NCBI GenBank assembly: GCA_022376925.1
Contig: JAIOJX010000005.1
Coordinates: 14,040,501 to 14,104,500, forward strand
Origin: Tragulus kanchil
Taxonomy: Eukaryota; Chordata; Mammalia; Artiodactyla; Tragulidae
Length of the DNA: 64,000 nt
Direction of reading: 5' to 3'
Shown: in pieces, positions 45,788-57,183 of the stretch
Layout: every line of letters begins with the position of its first letter
How positions within the stretch are numbered: position 1 is the first letter of the stretch
Made by a program: the position numbers and the translations under genes
The notes under the pieces: model-generated
The model's input: only the letters and a program-made list of their open reading frames with translations
The model's database searches: none
Told to the model about the DNA's origin: nothing

Positions 45788-47524
45788 AAAAGGTTCACAA
45801 AAAATAGCACCATTCGTATGGAAACACAAAAGACCCCAGATAGCCAAAGTAATCCTGAGAAAGAAGAATGGAGCTGGAGGGAATAGCCTCTCTAACTTCA
45901 GACTATACTACAAAGCAACAATCATCAGGACAGTATGGTACTGGCACAAAAACAGAAATATAGACCAATGGAACAAGACAGAAAACACAAAGATAAACCC
46001 TTCCACATATGGGTACCTTATTTTTGACAAAGAAGGCAAAAATATACAATGCAACAAAGACAGCCTCTTCAACAAACGGTGCTGGGAAAACTGGACAGTT
46101 ACATGCAAAAAAATTAAATTGGAACATTCCCTAACATCATACACAAAGATAAACTCAAAATGGATTAAAGACCTAAATGTAAGACCAGAAACCCTAAACT
46201 CTTAGAGGAGAATATAGGCAAAACACTCAAGGACATAAACCAAAGCAAGATCTTTTATGACCCACCCTCTAGAATATCCGAAAGAAAAACAAAAATAAAC
46301 ATGTGGGACCTAATGAAATTTAAAAGCTTTTGCACAGCAAAAGAAACTACAAACAAGGTGAACAGACAGCCCACAGCATGGGAGAAAATCATAGCAAATG
46401 AAGCAACCAACAAAGAATTAATTTTCAAAATATACAAACAACTCAGACAACTCAACACCAAAGAAACAAACAACTCAATCAAAAAACGGGAAAAAGACCT
46501 TAACAGACATCTCTCCAAAGAAGATACAGATGGCCAAAAAACACATGAAAAAATGCTCAACATCATCGCTCATTATCAGAGAAATGCAAATCAAAACTAC
46601 AATGAGATACCACCTCACAACAGTCAGAATGACCACCATCAAAAAATCTATGGATATTAAATGCTGGAGAGGGTGTGCAGAAAAGGAAACACTCCTGCAT
46701 TGTTGGTGGATCGATACAACCACTATGGAAGACAGCATGGAGATTCCTTAAAAAAAAGAAGAATAGAAGCACCATATGACCCAGCAATCCCACTGTTAGG
46801 CTTATACCTTGATGAAATCAAAACTGAAAGAGACACCTGTACCCCAATGTCCATCGCAGCACTCTATACAATAGCTAGAAGATGGAAACAACCTAGATAT
46901 CCACTGACGAATGAATGGGTTAAGAAGCTATGGTACCATATATACAATGGAATATTTCTCAGCTGTGAAAAGAAATGCAGAAGAATCAGTCCTAATGAGG
47001 TGGATAAATCTAGAACCTATTATACAAAGTGAAGTAAGTCAAAAAGGACAAACATAGTATACTAACACACATATATGGAATCTAGTAATAAATACACATG
47101 CAGAGCAGTGATGGAGAAACAGACATAGAGAACAGACCTATGGACATTGGGGGGAAGGAAGATCAGAAAAGAGGTATGGAAATAGCAACATGAAAACCTA
47201 CACTACCATATGTAAAAGAGATAACCATTGTGATTAAGCTGTAAGACTAAAGGAACTTGCATGGGGGCTATGCATCAACCTGGGGGGTAGAATGGGGGCG
47301 AAGGGAGGGGGGCTCTGGTGGGAGAGGTTGGGGATATACCTATGACTGTTTGGGGATTATGTATAGCTATAAACAACAAAACTCTGTAAAAGACGTATAA
47401 CAATAATTTCGTTGTCCACCTGAAACTAATGCAACATTGTAAAACAAGCAAATCCCAATAAAATAAATAAATGAAAATAACTCAAAAAACAAACAAACAA
47501 AACAAACAAAGAAAAGGTTCACAA
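45788..47524 (+). mobile_element. 5'-truncated L1 with 13-base TSD
   Basis: L1 at 45801-47511 (about 1.7 kb) flanked by 'aaaaggttcacaa' at 45788-45800 and 47512-47524. It contains the end of ORF2, a 3' UTR with a G-rich patch at 47271-47312, and an A-rich (aac)n-like tail. The same target word also bounds the preceding CHR SINE, so the L1 landed at the SINE's own 3' TSD. Confidence 0.93.
45815..47032 (+). pseudogene. L1 ORF2 C-terminal pseudogene, frameshifted
   Basis: Homologous to the C-terminal half of L1 ORF2 at 27688-29733. Recognisable blocks in order are 'YGYLIF'-like near 46005, '[14 protein letters not shown]' at 46301, '[17 protein letters not shown]'-like near 46560-46625, the cysteine-rich part near 46660-46715 (second half damaged) and '[26 protein letters not shown]' near 46770. 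The blocks fall in different frames because of indels (near 46200, 46530, 46715 and 46935). No RT core is present. The 3' part is repeated at 47837-48165. Confidence 0.9.
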
Positions 47525-48962
47525 TAGACCCTGTTGAATAGGCTCTGAGAACTTCCAATGCCTCTCACCTTGCTCGTCCCAAATACTTCTCTTATAGGAT
47601 AATAAATGTGTCACTAGATTGATAATCCAGTATTCTCTCCATGGAAATGAAATACATGAAATATATAGTTTGTCATCTGTGTGTTTAGTTGTTCAATGCT
47701 TTCTGGTCTTTCCTAACCACAGAAGCATTCTGCTCAAATCTCACTATTGTGTGAATTTCAGCAGTGAACACATTAAGTCCATTTCATCGCTTTCTCTACT
47801 CTCTGCCACTAGATCAACATTTCCTCAACCCGTCCAGTTGGTGGATCGATACAACCACTATGAAGCAGCATGGAGATTCCTTAAAAAAAAGAAGAATAGA
47901 AGCACCATATGACCCAGCAATCCCACTGTTAGGCTTATACCTTGATGAAATCAAAACTGAAAGAGACACCTGTACCCCAATGTCCATCGCAGCACTCTAT
48001 ACAATAGCTAGAAGATGGAAACAACCTAGATATCCACTGACGAATGAATGGGTTAAGAAGCTATGGTACCATATATACAATGGAATATTTCTCAGCTGTG
48101 AAAAGAAATGCAGAAGAATCAGTCCTAATGAGGTGGATAAATCTAGAACCTATTATACAAAGTGAAGTAAGTCAAAAAGGACAAACATAGTATACTAACA
48201 CACATATATGGAATCTAGTAATAAATACACATGCAGAGCAGTGATGGAGAAACAGACATAGAGAACAGACCTATGGACATTGGGGGGAAGGAAGATCAGA
48301 AAAGAGGTATGGAAATAGCAACATGAAAACCTACACTACCATATGTAAAAGAGATAACCATTGTGATTAAGCTGTAAGACTAAAGGAACTTGCATGGGGG
48401 CTATGCATCAACCTGGGGGGTAGAATGGGGGCGAAGGGAGGGGGGCTCTGGTGGGAGAGGTTGGGGATATACCTATGACTGTTTGGGGATTATGTATAGC
48501 TATAAACAACAAAACTCTGTAAAAGACGTATAACAATAATTTCGTTGTCCACCTGAAACTAATGCAACATTGTAAAACAAGCAAATCCCAATAAAATAAA
48601 TAAATGAAAATAACTCAAAAAACAAACAAACAAAACAAACAAAGAAAAGGTTCACAATAGACCCTGTTGAATAGGCTCTGAGAACTTCCAATGCCTCTCA
48701 CCTTGCTCGTCCCAAATACTTCTCTTATAGGATAATAAATGTGTCACTAGATTGATAATCCAGTATTCTCTCCATGGAAATGAAATACATGAAATATATA
48801 GTTTGTCATCTGTGTGTTTAGTTGTTCAATGCTTTCTGGTCTTTCCTAACCACAGAAGCATTCTGCTCAAATCTCACTATTGTGTGAATTTCAGCAGTGA
48901 ACACATTAAGTCCATTTCATCGCTTTCTCTACTCTCTGCCACTAGATCAACATTTCCTCAAC
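46702..48962. repeat. Tandem pair 15, about 1.13 kb
   Basis: Copy 1 is 46702-47829 and copy 2 is 47837-48962, offset 1135 then 1133. 'actatggaagacagcatgg' in copy 1 is 'actatgaagcagcatgg' in copy 2, near the start of copy 2. The pair spans the L1 3' end, its TSD and 300 bases of flank, so the L1 tail and TSD appear again at 48645-48657. Confidence 0.97.
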
Positions 48963-50044
48963 GTCCTGTTGCTCGGGTTAGAGAGAAATAGCCATGAACT
49001 TGAATAAGCTGTCCTGGGACACCTAATTAATGATGATGGATGACATTCACAGCTAATGAATGTCAAGCTCTTCAGATGACTTACCCAAGACCGTTTGCAT
49101 TTCAGGCTCGTTCATGCAGGCTGAGGTCTTCTCTCTCTCTCTTGTTCATGGTTGGTGGGAGCACGACTTGGGAGGCCTCAGCATCAAGTCTTTCATTTCG
49201 CTTCAGGCTGCTGCAGTAAAAGAAAACACAACACCAAGTCAGAATGAAAAATAAATGCCACTTCAAGAAGTTCGTTGATATTCGGGGGAAATCCCTGGCC
49301 TTTCACAGATGTATATTTTATAACCTCAAACAAGCATGTTAATTACCAGAACGAAGCTATATCTCACAACTGATCCCCATATGGTGTCTTGAAATGCCGG
49401 TGGTGAGGAGAGGGGGGAAGAAAATAAAAAGACAACAAAGTCCCTGCTCAATAGGTACTGTATCTGATTGACACCTACTGCTGGTAATGTGCCTGCAAAA
49501 TTTCAAGTTTCCCAACTGAAATAAGAACATAAAGAAGGACTCACAACGTTGAAACAGAGGTACTGATATGCAGTTCGCTAGGGCAGAAAGTGGAGAAAGT
49601 TATGTTTTGCACTAAAATTCATCTGATTCTGCCCTTGAAAGACTCAAACGGAACGAGCTAATATGAGCATTTTTCAATGAAGGAATTGAACAGAAAAGGC
49701 AAAGGGTGAAAGAGAATGTTTCCATTTTGCACTCCAAACAGGTAATTGATGGGTTTTCGTTTTGACTCGATCTATCGTGATAAATACCTTCTCCACCCAA
49801 GCTGGAAAGCGACATTTAGTTTACACACTGAATATGAAATGAATGGGTAAGATATGCAAGCCTCTTCACCCACGCTCAGAGCAGCTGATAAAGCCCACAC
49901 ATCAGAACTGTGTGTGACAAGGTCGTCCTGAAAAGTCATCCACTGCTCTGTGTGCTTCCAAGGCTTACTTGTTCCAGGGGGCTGCTGAGAGCCTGGAAAC
50001 AATCCTCAAAAGAAAGTCTGCCCCCTTTCTGAGCCTCTTCTGAG
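48963..50044. other. Repeat-poor DNA, no gene seen
   Basis: No SINE, LINE or LTR recognised. Frames are short and featureless. Possibly regulatory or simply unique DNA; sequence alone does not decide. Confidence 0.5.
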
Positions 50045-52344
50045 CTCTTCTGCATCTCTTCTGAAAGCCCATTGGAAGGCAGTCACCCCAGTTCTCTCAC
50101 TAGGGCGACTGCATCCTACTTGTAACTGGAAACCCTTTATGAACCTCCAAAGGTCTAGAGGCAATCACTCATCACGCACGGACCCAGATGTAAGAGACAG
50201 GATATACTTTCTGTGCCTACTTTGCTTGTTGTGCGAATAATCAATTCCTTGAAAGCCTTCTGAAGCTATCACTTTATAGAACACTCAACGTTTTCTTAAA
50301 AGGGTTTGGGTGGAGCGTGTTGAAGTGTTTTTTGCTGGTTAAATTCATGTAGGCACTTCAAGATTTTGAGGAGGAGGAGAAAGCCGCTCTCGGTTAATGT
50401 TTAAACAAGTGAGTTGAGTGTAAGGCCATTATATTTTCAGTCTAGCGGGAAGAGAGAATGCCTGAAAATGGCAAAGGCTTTTTTATTTTTCTTGATGCTA
50501 TCAATACGCACCGAAAAGGAGGCTGTAACGATTTTATTAGTTTTCTGAGCAGTTTTCTTGAAATGTAACTCAGCTCCCACTCAAATGTGTAACAGTAACA
50601 TATTGATACAAATCAACACGAGCCAGGAAGTTCAAAGCATGACAAACTGTCTTTAGTTTACCGTTTGGGTAAAAACAGAATTTGGAAGAGAGAAGGATTT
50701 AAGCCTTCTGAGAGTTATTGGCTGGTATCAATCTTCGTTGACTAAAAATAAACCACAGAAACTTTCTTGTTTGTTACCAGCTTTCTGTACAGTATTTCAG
50801 AACTAGAAGTGTCTCTGTCATCTAGTCCAGGATTCTTCTGTGAATAAAGCTGCTGGTCCAGAGAGGATGAAAGACCCTTTAAAGTCACACAGCAAATTAA
50901 TCTATGCCTTGACTAAACTCTGGGGTTTAATCACTCATGCCTTCTGACTCTTAATGGACCTAATATCACTGAACGTAATGTAAGGTGTGGTTTGAAAAGC
51001 TGACCAGAAGCACAATACTTTCTTGTAGCATTCTTTCTCTTTTTCTTTTCTTTCTGCCTAAAGAAAGAAATTCATTTCTGGACTATATTCTCGTCATCAA
51101 ATAGAGCCAAATGATCTGGGAGAGGAGTACAGCCTTGCTATTAGCTAACCCGCTGCTAAGGCCAGATGTTCACAGAAGTAAGGCTTTTACTCTTCTGCAT
51201 CTCTTCTGAAAGCCCATTGGAAGGCAGTCACCCCAGTTCTCTCACTAGGGCGACTGCATCCTACTTGTAACTGGAAACCCTTTATGAACCTCCAAAGGTC
51301 TAGAGGCAATCACTCATCACGCACGGACCCAGATGTAAGAGACAGGATATACTTTCTGTGCCTACTTTGCTTGTTGTGCGAATAATCAATTCCTTGAAAG
51401 CCTTCTGAAGCTATCACTTTATAGAACACTCAACGTTTTCTTAAAAGGGTTTGGGTGGAGCGTGTTGAAGTGTTTTTTGCTGGTTAAATTCATGTAGGCA
51501 CTTCAAGATTTTGAGGAGGAGGAGAAAGCCGCTCTCGGTTAATGTTTAAACAAGTGAGTTGAGTGTAAGGCCATTATATTTTCAGTCTAGCGGGAAGAGA
51601 GAATGCCTGAAAATGGCAAAGGCTTTTTTATTTTTCTTGATGCTATCAATACGCACCGAAAAGGAGGCTGTAACGATTTTATTAGTTTTCTGAGCAGTTT
51701 TCTTGAAATGTAACTCAGCTCCCACTCAAATGTGTAACAGTAACATATTGATACAAATCAACACGAGCCAGGAAGTTCAAAGCATGACAAACTGTCTTTA
51801 GTTTACCGTTTGGGTAAAAACAGAATTTGGAAGAGAGAAGGATTTAAGCCTTCTGAGAGTTATTGGCTGGTATCAATCTTCGTTGACTAAAAATAAACCA
51901 CAGAAACTTTCTTGTTTGTTACCAGCTTTCTGTACAGTATTTCAGAACTAGAAGTGTCTCTGTCATCTAGTCCAGGATTCTTCTGTGAATAAAGCTGCTG
52001 GTCCAGAGAGGATGAAAGACCCTTTAAAGTCACACAGCAAATTAATCTATGCCTTGACTAAACTCTGGGGTTTAATCACTCATGCCTTCTGACTCTTAAT
52101 GGACCTAATATCACTGAACGTAATGTAAGGTGTGGTTTGAAAAGCTGACCAGAAGCACAATACTTTCTTGTAGCATTCTTTCTCTTTTTCTCTTTTCTTT
52201 CTGCCTAAAGAAAGAAATTCATTTCTGGACTATATTCTCGTCATCAAATAGAGCCAAATGATCTGGGAGAGGGAGTACAGCCTTGCTATTAGCTCAGGGT
52301 CCAACACTGACTGCTAAGGCCAGATGTTCACAGAAGTAAGGCTT
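50045..52344. repeat. Tandem pair 16, about 1.15 kb
   Basis: Copy 1 is 50045-51186 and copy 2 is 51190-52344, offset 1145 at the start. The tail of copy 1 is degraded: 'agctaacccgctgctaagg' replaces a longer 'agctcagggtccaacactgactgctaagg' region in copy 2. 'ctctttttcttttctttctgcc' gains four bases in copy 2. Content is repeat-poor DNA apart from a MIR/L2-like relic near 50850-50960 (again near 52000-52105). Confidence 0.97.
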
Positions 52345-53419
52345 AGACTATTAGTGGAGGAGAGAAAAGACAAAGGACCCATCTAAGGGATAAGATTGTC
52401 CATTCTTATCTCTGCAAATGTAAAAAACCTGGAAGTGATTCATTTTGCATTTTATAGCTGACCCTCAATTACACACAGTGCAACAAGCATGAAACCATCT
52501 TTTTTTATCAAAAGAAAACCACTGAAAATTCTACATGGTTCCTTTTAAGCAAGAATTGTGTTATACTTTCCTCCTTCAACAAACTTTTCAGCAGTGCCGC
52601 TAATCACCCACAAAACAAACTGGCTTGAGTTTAATCTCCTTTGCCTGCCCATTCTTGCCTGCCAGTTGAAGTTATAAATAGAGATAAGCCCCAAAGTCCA
52701 GAAAGAAGAAAGGAACACCAGAGGCCAAGAGCATTCATTGATATGCCTGAACTCCGAAAGTTAGCTACATAAACAAGGATTTGACTCGAGATGATATCCT
52801 TACAGAGTTTTAAAATGTGATAAGAATTTTCTGATCATTCTCTGAATAGTTATAAGCAGCAACAGCAAAGAATAATACATCAATGTAAGTCAAAAGAAGT
52901 GGTCTTAAAGCCATGAGATTTTCTTTTTCAGTCTGAGTTTTGCAGCTAAGTCTGTTTTTAAATTTAAGTCACAATCTCCTAAGTCGAATTAGTTTCTTAT
53001 CTATCAAATAAAGGTACCCAAGTAAGGACTCTTCATAATGAATTCCCAATGATAATTCCAGTTGTTTTTATACGTAATTGAGTATACCATATCTAATTAA
53101 ATTTCTCCACACACAACTGTATCTTATATGATCTATTAAGATTCATTTTTTATCCTAAATTCCAACAGTCAGACACAGATTACATAGAAAGGGAGTAACG
53201 GGTTCATGGAGGAATAACCCTTTCATGGGGAACAAGTGTTCTGGTCCATCAACAGTGCTGGGTAGATTAGCTTTCCATTTGGAAAGAGTCAGAAGGCTCC
53301 TCTACAACCATGCACAAAATGCATTCTAGGTAAATTTAACCTATTAAGATGTGTTTACTCGGACATAGATTTACATAGTATTTATTATGCATACTGACAT
53401 CACTTTATACAATAAGACA
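52345..53419. other. AT-rich repeat-poor DNA, no gene seen
   Basis: No recognised interspersed repeat and no frame above 60 codons on either strand. Confidence 0.55.
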
Positions 53420-53761
53420 CAAGAGGAACAATGTTATCATCACCAAAGGCCTAGGAGGCCATTGTAAAGACTTTAGCTTTTTACTTTAAAACAGGAAGAT
53501 CCTAGAGATTTCCGAATGAGCAGGGTAATGATCTGCCTTCTGTTTTAAGAGATCTTTCTCTCTGTTGTTTGAAGAACAGATCCTAATGAGAGACAAGGTT
53601 GAAAACACAGAGCCCACTCAGGCCACTGCAAAACTTCAAGTGAGACACTCGATACATGGACCAAGGCGGTAATACTTGGTGAGGCGGCTGTGAGAACTCA
53701 GGAAATTCTGGATACATGGGGAAGTTCAGGTGGACAAGTGGTAGAAGAAAAAGAAAAGAGT

Positions 53762-54052
53762 AAAGGATCCACTGCAGGGCTTCCCTGGTGGTCCAGTGGG
53801 TAAGGACACCACCTTGCAGTACAAGGGGCACCAGTTCAATCCCTGGCCTGGGAAGATCTCACGTGCTGCAGAGTGGCTGGACCGATGTATCCAACTACCG
53901 AGCCGGAGCTCTGGAGCGCATGCGCCCAGAGCCAGTGCTCTGAAGGGACAGAGGCCACTGTGATGGGAGGTCAACACAGGCCAAAGAACAAAGATGAAAA
54001 TAGACTGGCCAAAAAAAAAAGTCAAAAAAAAAAAAAAAAGGATCCAATGCAG
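53762..54052 (+). mobile_element. CHR-type SINE inside a Bov-tA head, with TSD
   Basis: CHR at 53778-54036, 'tgtatccaactaccgagcc' body, with A-rich tail containing 'ggccaaaaaaaaaagtc'. The TSD is 'aaaggatccactgcag' (53762-53777) against 'aaaggatccaatgcag' (54037-54052), one mismatch in 16. The target word matches the Bov-tA head ('aaagaatcc...tgcag'), and Bov-tA sequence resumes immediately after it. Confidence 0.88.
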
Positions 54053-54210
54053 CCAACCCAGCTTCCATCCCTGCGTCGGGAAGATCCGCTGGAGAAGGGA
54101 ATGGCTACCCACTCCAGCATCCTTGCCGGGAGAATCCCATGGACAGAGGAGCCTGGCGGGCTACATTCCATGGGGTCGCAAAGAACTGGACAGAATCGAG
54201 CAATTAACAC
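54037..54210 (+). mobile_element. Bov-tA SINE, part downstream of the nested CHR
   Basis: 'ccctgcgtcgggaagatccg', 'tggagaagggaatggctacc', 'gagcctggcgggctac', 'ggacagaatcgagcaatt'. The upstream head fragment is at about 53755-53777. Confidence 0.83.
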
Positions 54211-54435
54211 TTCCTTTCACATTAAGATGGAAAAAAACCTGGGAAAATCAGGTGTCAGGAAGGTCCATCTTTCCAGGTTAAGTTTAAGAGGCCTGCTAGA
54301 CTTCCTAGTGAGGTATTAGGTGGACACATGGACGTTGATGTTTGGAATTTACCGACATGGGGATAGAAGATAAAGTGAAAGCACGAGTTACAACAGTCAC
54401 TGTTATAAGAGGCTCACAGAGCCTGCTATAAGCAA

Positions 54436-54925
54436 CCTCCAAGATGGTGCCCAGCAATCCTGTCTCTTGGTATTCATGTCCTTATATAATCCTCTCGCCA
54501 TGAGTGTGGACTGGGTTGAGGGCCTCCAGCAAACAGAGTGGGGTAGAGGTAACAGAATGTCATTTCCAAGCTGAGGCTGCAAGACGGTGGCTTCATTTCG
54601 GGTGCCCTCTTGCAGGCTCCCCTGGGTGACTCACTCCGGGGGAGGCCAACTGCCAGACTACAGAGGCTTTGCTGGGCAGGGGCCCACGTGGCCTCCTGGC
54701 ATCTGTGTGAGTGAACTTGGAAGCAGATCTCAAGCGCCCACACCCCGCCCCCACCCTTCAGATGAGACTGTAGCTAATCCTTCCCCTTAGCCTGGGCTAA
54801 TGGCTTGACCGTAATCTTATGAGAGGTCTTGAGCCAGACACTCATCGTAGAGGGGCCCCAATTCTTACTCACAGAATCATGACCTAGTCAATATTTGCGG
54901 CTTTAAGTCACAACGAATACAGTTA
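54436..54925 (+). mobile_element. MLT1-type solo LTR (ERVL-MaLR relic)
   Basis: Ordered blocks of an MLT1 LTR: 'cctccaagatggtgcccagc', 'gagtgtggactgggttgag', 'ggcccacgtggcctcctggc', 'gtgagtgaacttggaagcag', 'cttcagatgagactgtagc', 'cttatgagaggtcttgagcc', then 'gactt...taagtcacaacgaatac' near the end. Old and diverged. No internal region or coding sequence is present. Confidence 0.75.
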
Positions 54926-54944
54926 TGATGTGCAAGGTGCTAGA

Positions 54945-55090
54945 AATATTATGACTTATTACAGTTGGAGACACTGACTCACAGAGAAGTTACATCACTT
55001 GCCCAACACCACACAGATGGGATGAAGGCAAGAATCAAGCTCAGGTCTTCTGACTTCAGAGTTTGAGCTCTTAAAGACCACATGTCAAGA
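54945..55090 (+). mobile_element. MIR/L2-class relic
   Basis: 'tcacagagaagttacatcac', 'ttgcccaacaccacacag' and 'ctcaggtcttctgacttc' follow a familiar mammalian-wide repeat segment. Confidence 0.5.
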
Positions 55091-56734
55091 CCCTTCTAGA
55101 GTAACCTAATCTCCTGCTGTGAATGTACATGCTTGAAATTCTACTTTCTACTGCAAAAAGGGCTAATATTACATAGTTCATATAAGCAATGGTCCAGATG
55201 TATTTTCACCAGATTTCTTAAGCTGTCACATAGCTTTACAATTCTTCAATTTTTAATATCTTGACTATACTACAATCTGTATTCAACTGTAAAAGAAGAT
55301 AGAAAGGCATCCTCCTGCTGTCTGAATAGTAACCTCAGTCTGGTTAATTTTAATCTGGTTTACCCTGGCTGATTTAACTATCAATGAATTTCCAACACAG
55401 TTTGCTAACACTCTTAATATCTCCCTATAGACTGAATGCAGTCCTTTTGCACTTATAAAGAGTTCTCTCTCAAACTACAAAGTAGTAAGGAAAAGAGCAA
55501 GACACTGTGTAAGATAGTCATAGTAAATTCTGCTTGAATTTTTTAAATAGGGGAAAATCAATTTTCAGTTGGCAAGAGAAAGTCACTAAGGATGCCAACA
55601 AGATGAGGGTTTCAAGTAGGAACTGGCAAGACCGGACTATTAAAAACAATAGCTCTTGAACCATATAAAATTGAAAGGCTGGTGTCTCTTTGATTATTAT
55701 AACAAATGAAGACATTCCATTCCTTTCTGACACAGACATGTGAAACCCAGAAAGAAAGCAGTGATCTCTGAACGTTTGCTTCAACACAAATTTAGAATGT
55801 CACTGTCGCGGGACAGGGCTGCTGCCGGCTAATCCATCACTCTTACATTTCAGAGGAAAGCACCCTTCAAGCAGCAGCCAGCAGCATGTTCCCCATCCAT
55901 GTTGTGGAATACTTTTCTTTTGTGAAAACTCTTCGCGATGTGCCCACAACCAACGGAAGCCAAAGAGCTGGAAAGAAGGAGTCATGAAAAGAAATACAAC
56001 AAAACCCACGGCCATTTCAAATCTGTTACAAAAAGTGCCTGTGTTTTATGAAGGGGCATGTGATGCATCACTGAAGGTATCTTTTGCTATTTAAAAATAC
56101 CAAACAGTAGTAATAGCACCACAGCTAGGCTGCTGGGACTTAAATCTGCCAGTTGGACAGTGTGTGGGGGGATTACTTTGTCTTGGGACACAGGAACAGA
56201 TGCTACCAATTAACACACAAAAATGTTTAAAATAGAGCTTTAAAACAGGAGTTTGGAAACAGAAGTGAAAAACAGCTTCAAAGATTATAAGCAAAATAGT
56301 TTAATACAAGGACGTATGAGTCGTTTTCTTGTTTAAAAGAGAGGCAATGAGATGAAGTGCTGCATTTCCTTGGGCCTTCTTCTAAATAAAGTATAAATTT
56401 CAAGGAAACTACTTGATAAAAATTGCTTTTAATTTTTGAAAAATGGGGAGACGGTAATGTATATCACATATTAGTCAGTGTGTTTTAATGGGATGATAGA
56501 GTCCCTTGTGGTAACTTATGTTATCCTAAAAATAAAAAGAGAAAACAAGATTGGAAAAAGTTGAGGAAACATGTTTGAAGGGCGTTAGGGTATGTATGAT
56601 ACAGTTTTAAGAGGGGGAAAGCATGCATCTTGGTTCAAAATATATGTGACCACAGAAAACTTGTTCCAGAAGAAATAGGCAAATCAGTAGACATACACTG
56701 ATGGAAAGCCATCATGGTAAACAATACCCAAGGC
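55091..56734. other. AT-rich DNA, no gene or clear repeat seen
   Basis: 1.6 kb without a recognised element. Antisense frames of 60-90 codons at 55518-56294 show no domain, and their hydrophobic look is usual for AT-rich DNA. Confidence 0.5.
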
Positions 56735-57115
56735 CAATGGCTCTCAAAGTTTGGGGTCTCAAGCCCCCTTTCCACTTCTAAAATGTATTGAGGACCCCAA
56801 AGCCTGTTTAATTCCACACGCTACCCTGAATGACATTTATACGAGAAATAAAAACAGAACTTTACTGTATGAATTCATTTCGCTTAAGTAACAATGTGTC
56901 CACTGCATGTCACATAAACTAGCAAAATAACCGTATTTTTTCAAAACACAGAAGTTAGTGAGAAGACTGATACTGATTTACATTTCTACAATTCTCTTTT
57001 AATGTCTGTCTTAACAGGAAACAGCTATGTTCTGAAATGTGCCTCTGAATGCAATGTGCTGTGATATGTTGTTTGGTTGAAACACAGAGAGAAAATCTGG
57101 CCTTCATTTTCAGCT
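56735..57115 (+). mobile_element. Possible old hAT-type DNA transposon relic
   Basis: Begins 'ggctctcaaagtttggggtc', then 'attgaggaccccaaagcctg', 'agttagtgagaagactgata', 'tttaatgtctgtcttaacag' and 'gtgatatgttgtttggttga'. The opening 'ctctcaaagt' resembles the end of hAT-type relics. The order of blocks is familiar from other mammals, but the family name is uncertain. Confidence 0.4.
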
Positions 57116-57183
57116 AATGGTGCACCCCTCTCGTGCCACACCAACACTCAACAAGGGCTACAGAGTGGTAGCAAAGTGGAATC

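Larger units (their letters stand above)
43574..45800. repeat. Tandem pair 14, about 1.12 kb
   Basis: Copy 1 is 43574 to about 44680 and copy 2 is 44691-45800, offset 1117 then 1119. Its start overlaps copy 2 of pair 13 by about 420 bases, so this DNA appears three times. Copy 1 ends 'aaaaggttcaaaaatac' where copy 2 reads 'aaaaggttcacaaaaaatagc', a garbled continuation. Confidence 0.96.
43850..45800 (+). mobile_element. CHR SINE interrupted by a BovB 3' end (nest, shown twice)
   Basis: A CHR SINE starts 'ggatttccctgtggt' (43866-43880, again 44985-44999). It is broken by BovB and resumes 'gttaagaatccacc' at 44461 (again 45580), ending in an A-rich tail. Its TSD is 'aaaaggttcgcaa' at 43850-43862 and 'aaaaggttcacaa' at 45788-45800, one mismatch. 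A first, cut-off version lies at 42735-42861. The real locus holds one nest. Confidence 0.85.
53420..54390 (+). mobile_element. Possible ancient repeat split by a SINE nest
   Basis: 53420-53755 ('gtaatgatctgccttctgtt', 'ttaagagatctttctc') and 54230-54390 ('ttaagtttaagaggcctgct', 'agacttcctagtgagg') look like two parts of one old mammalian repeat. I cannot name the family. The SINEs at 53762-54210 would then have landed inside it. Confidence 0.35.
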
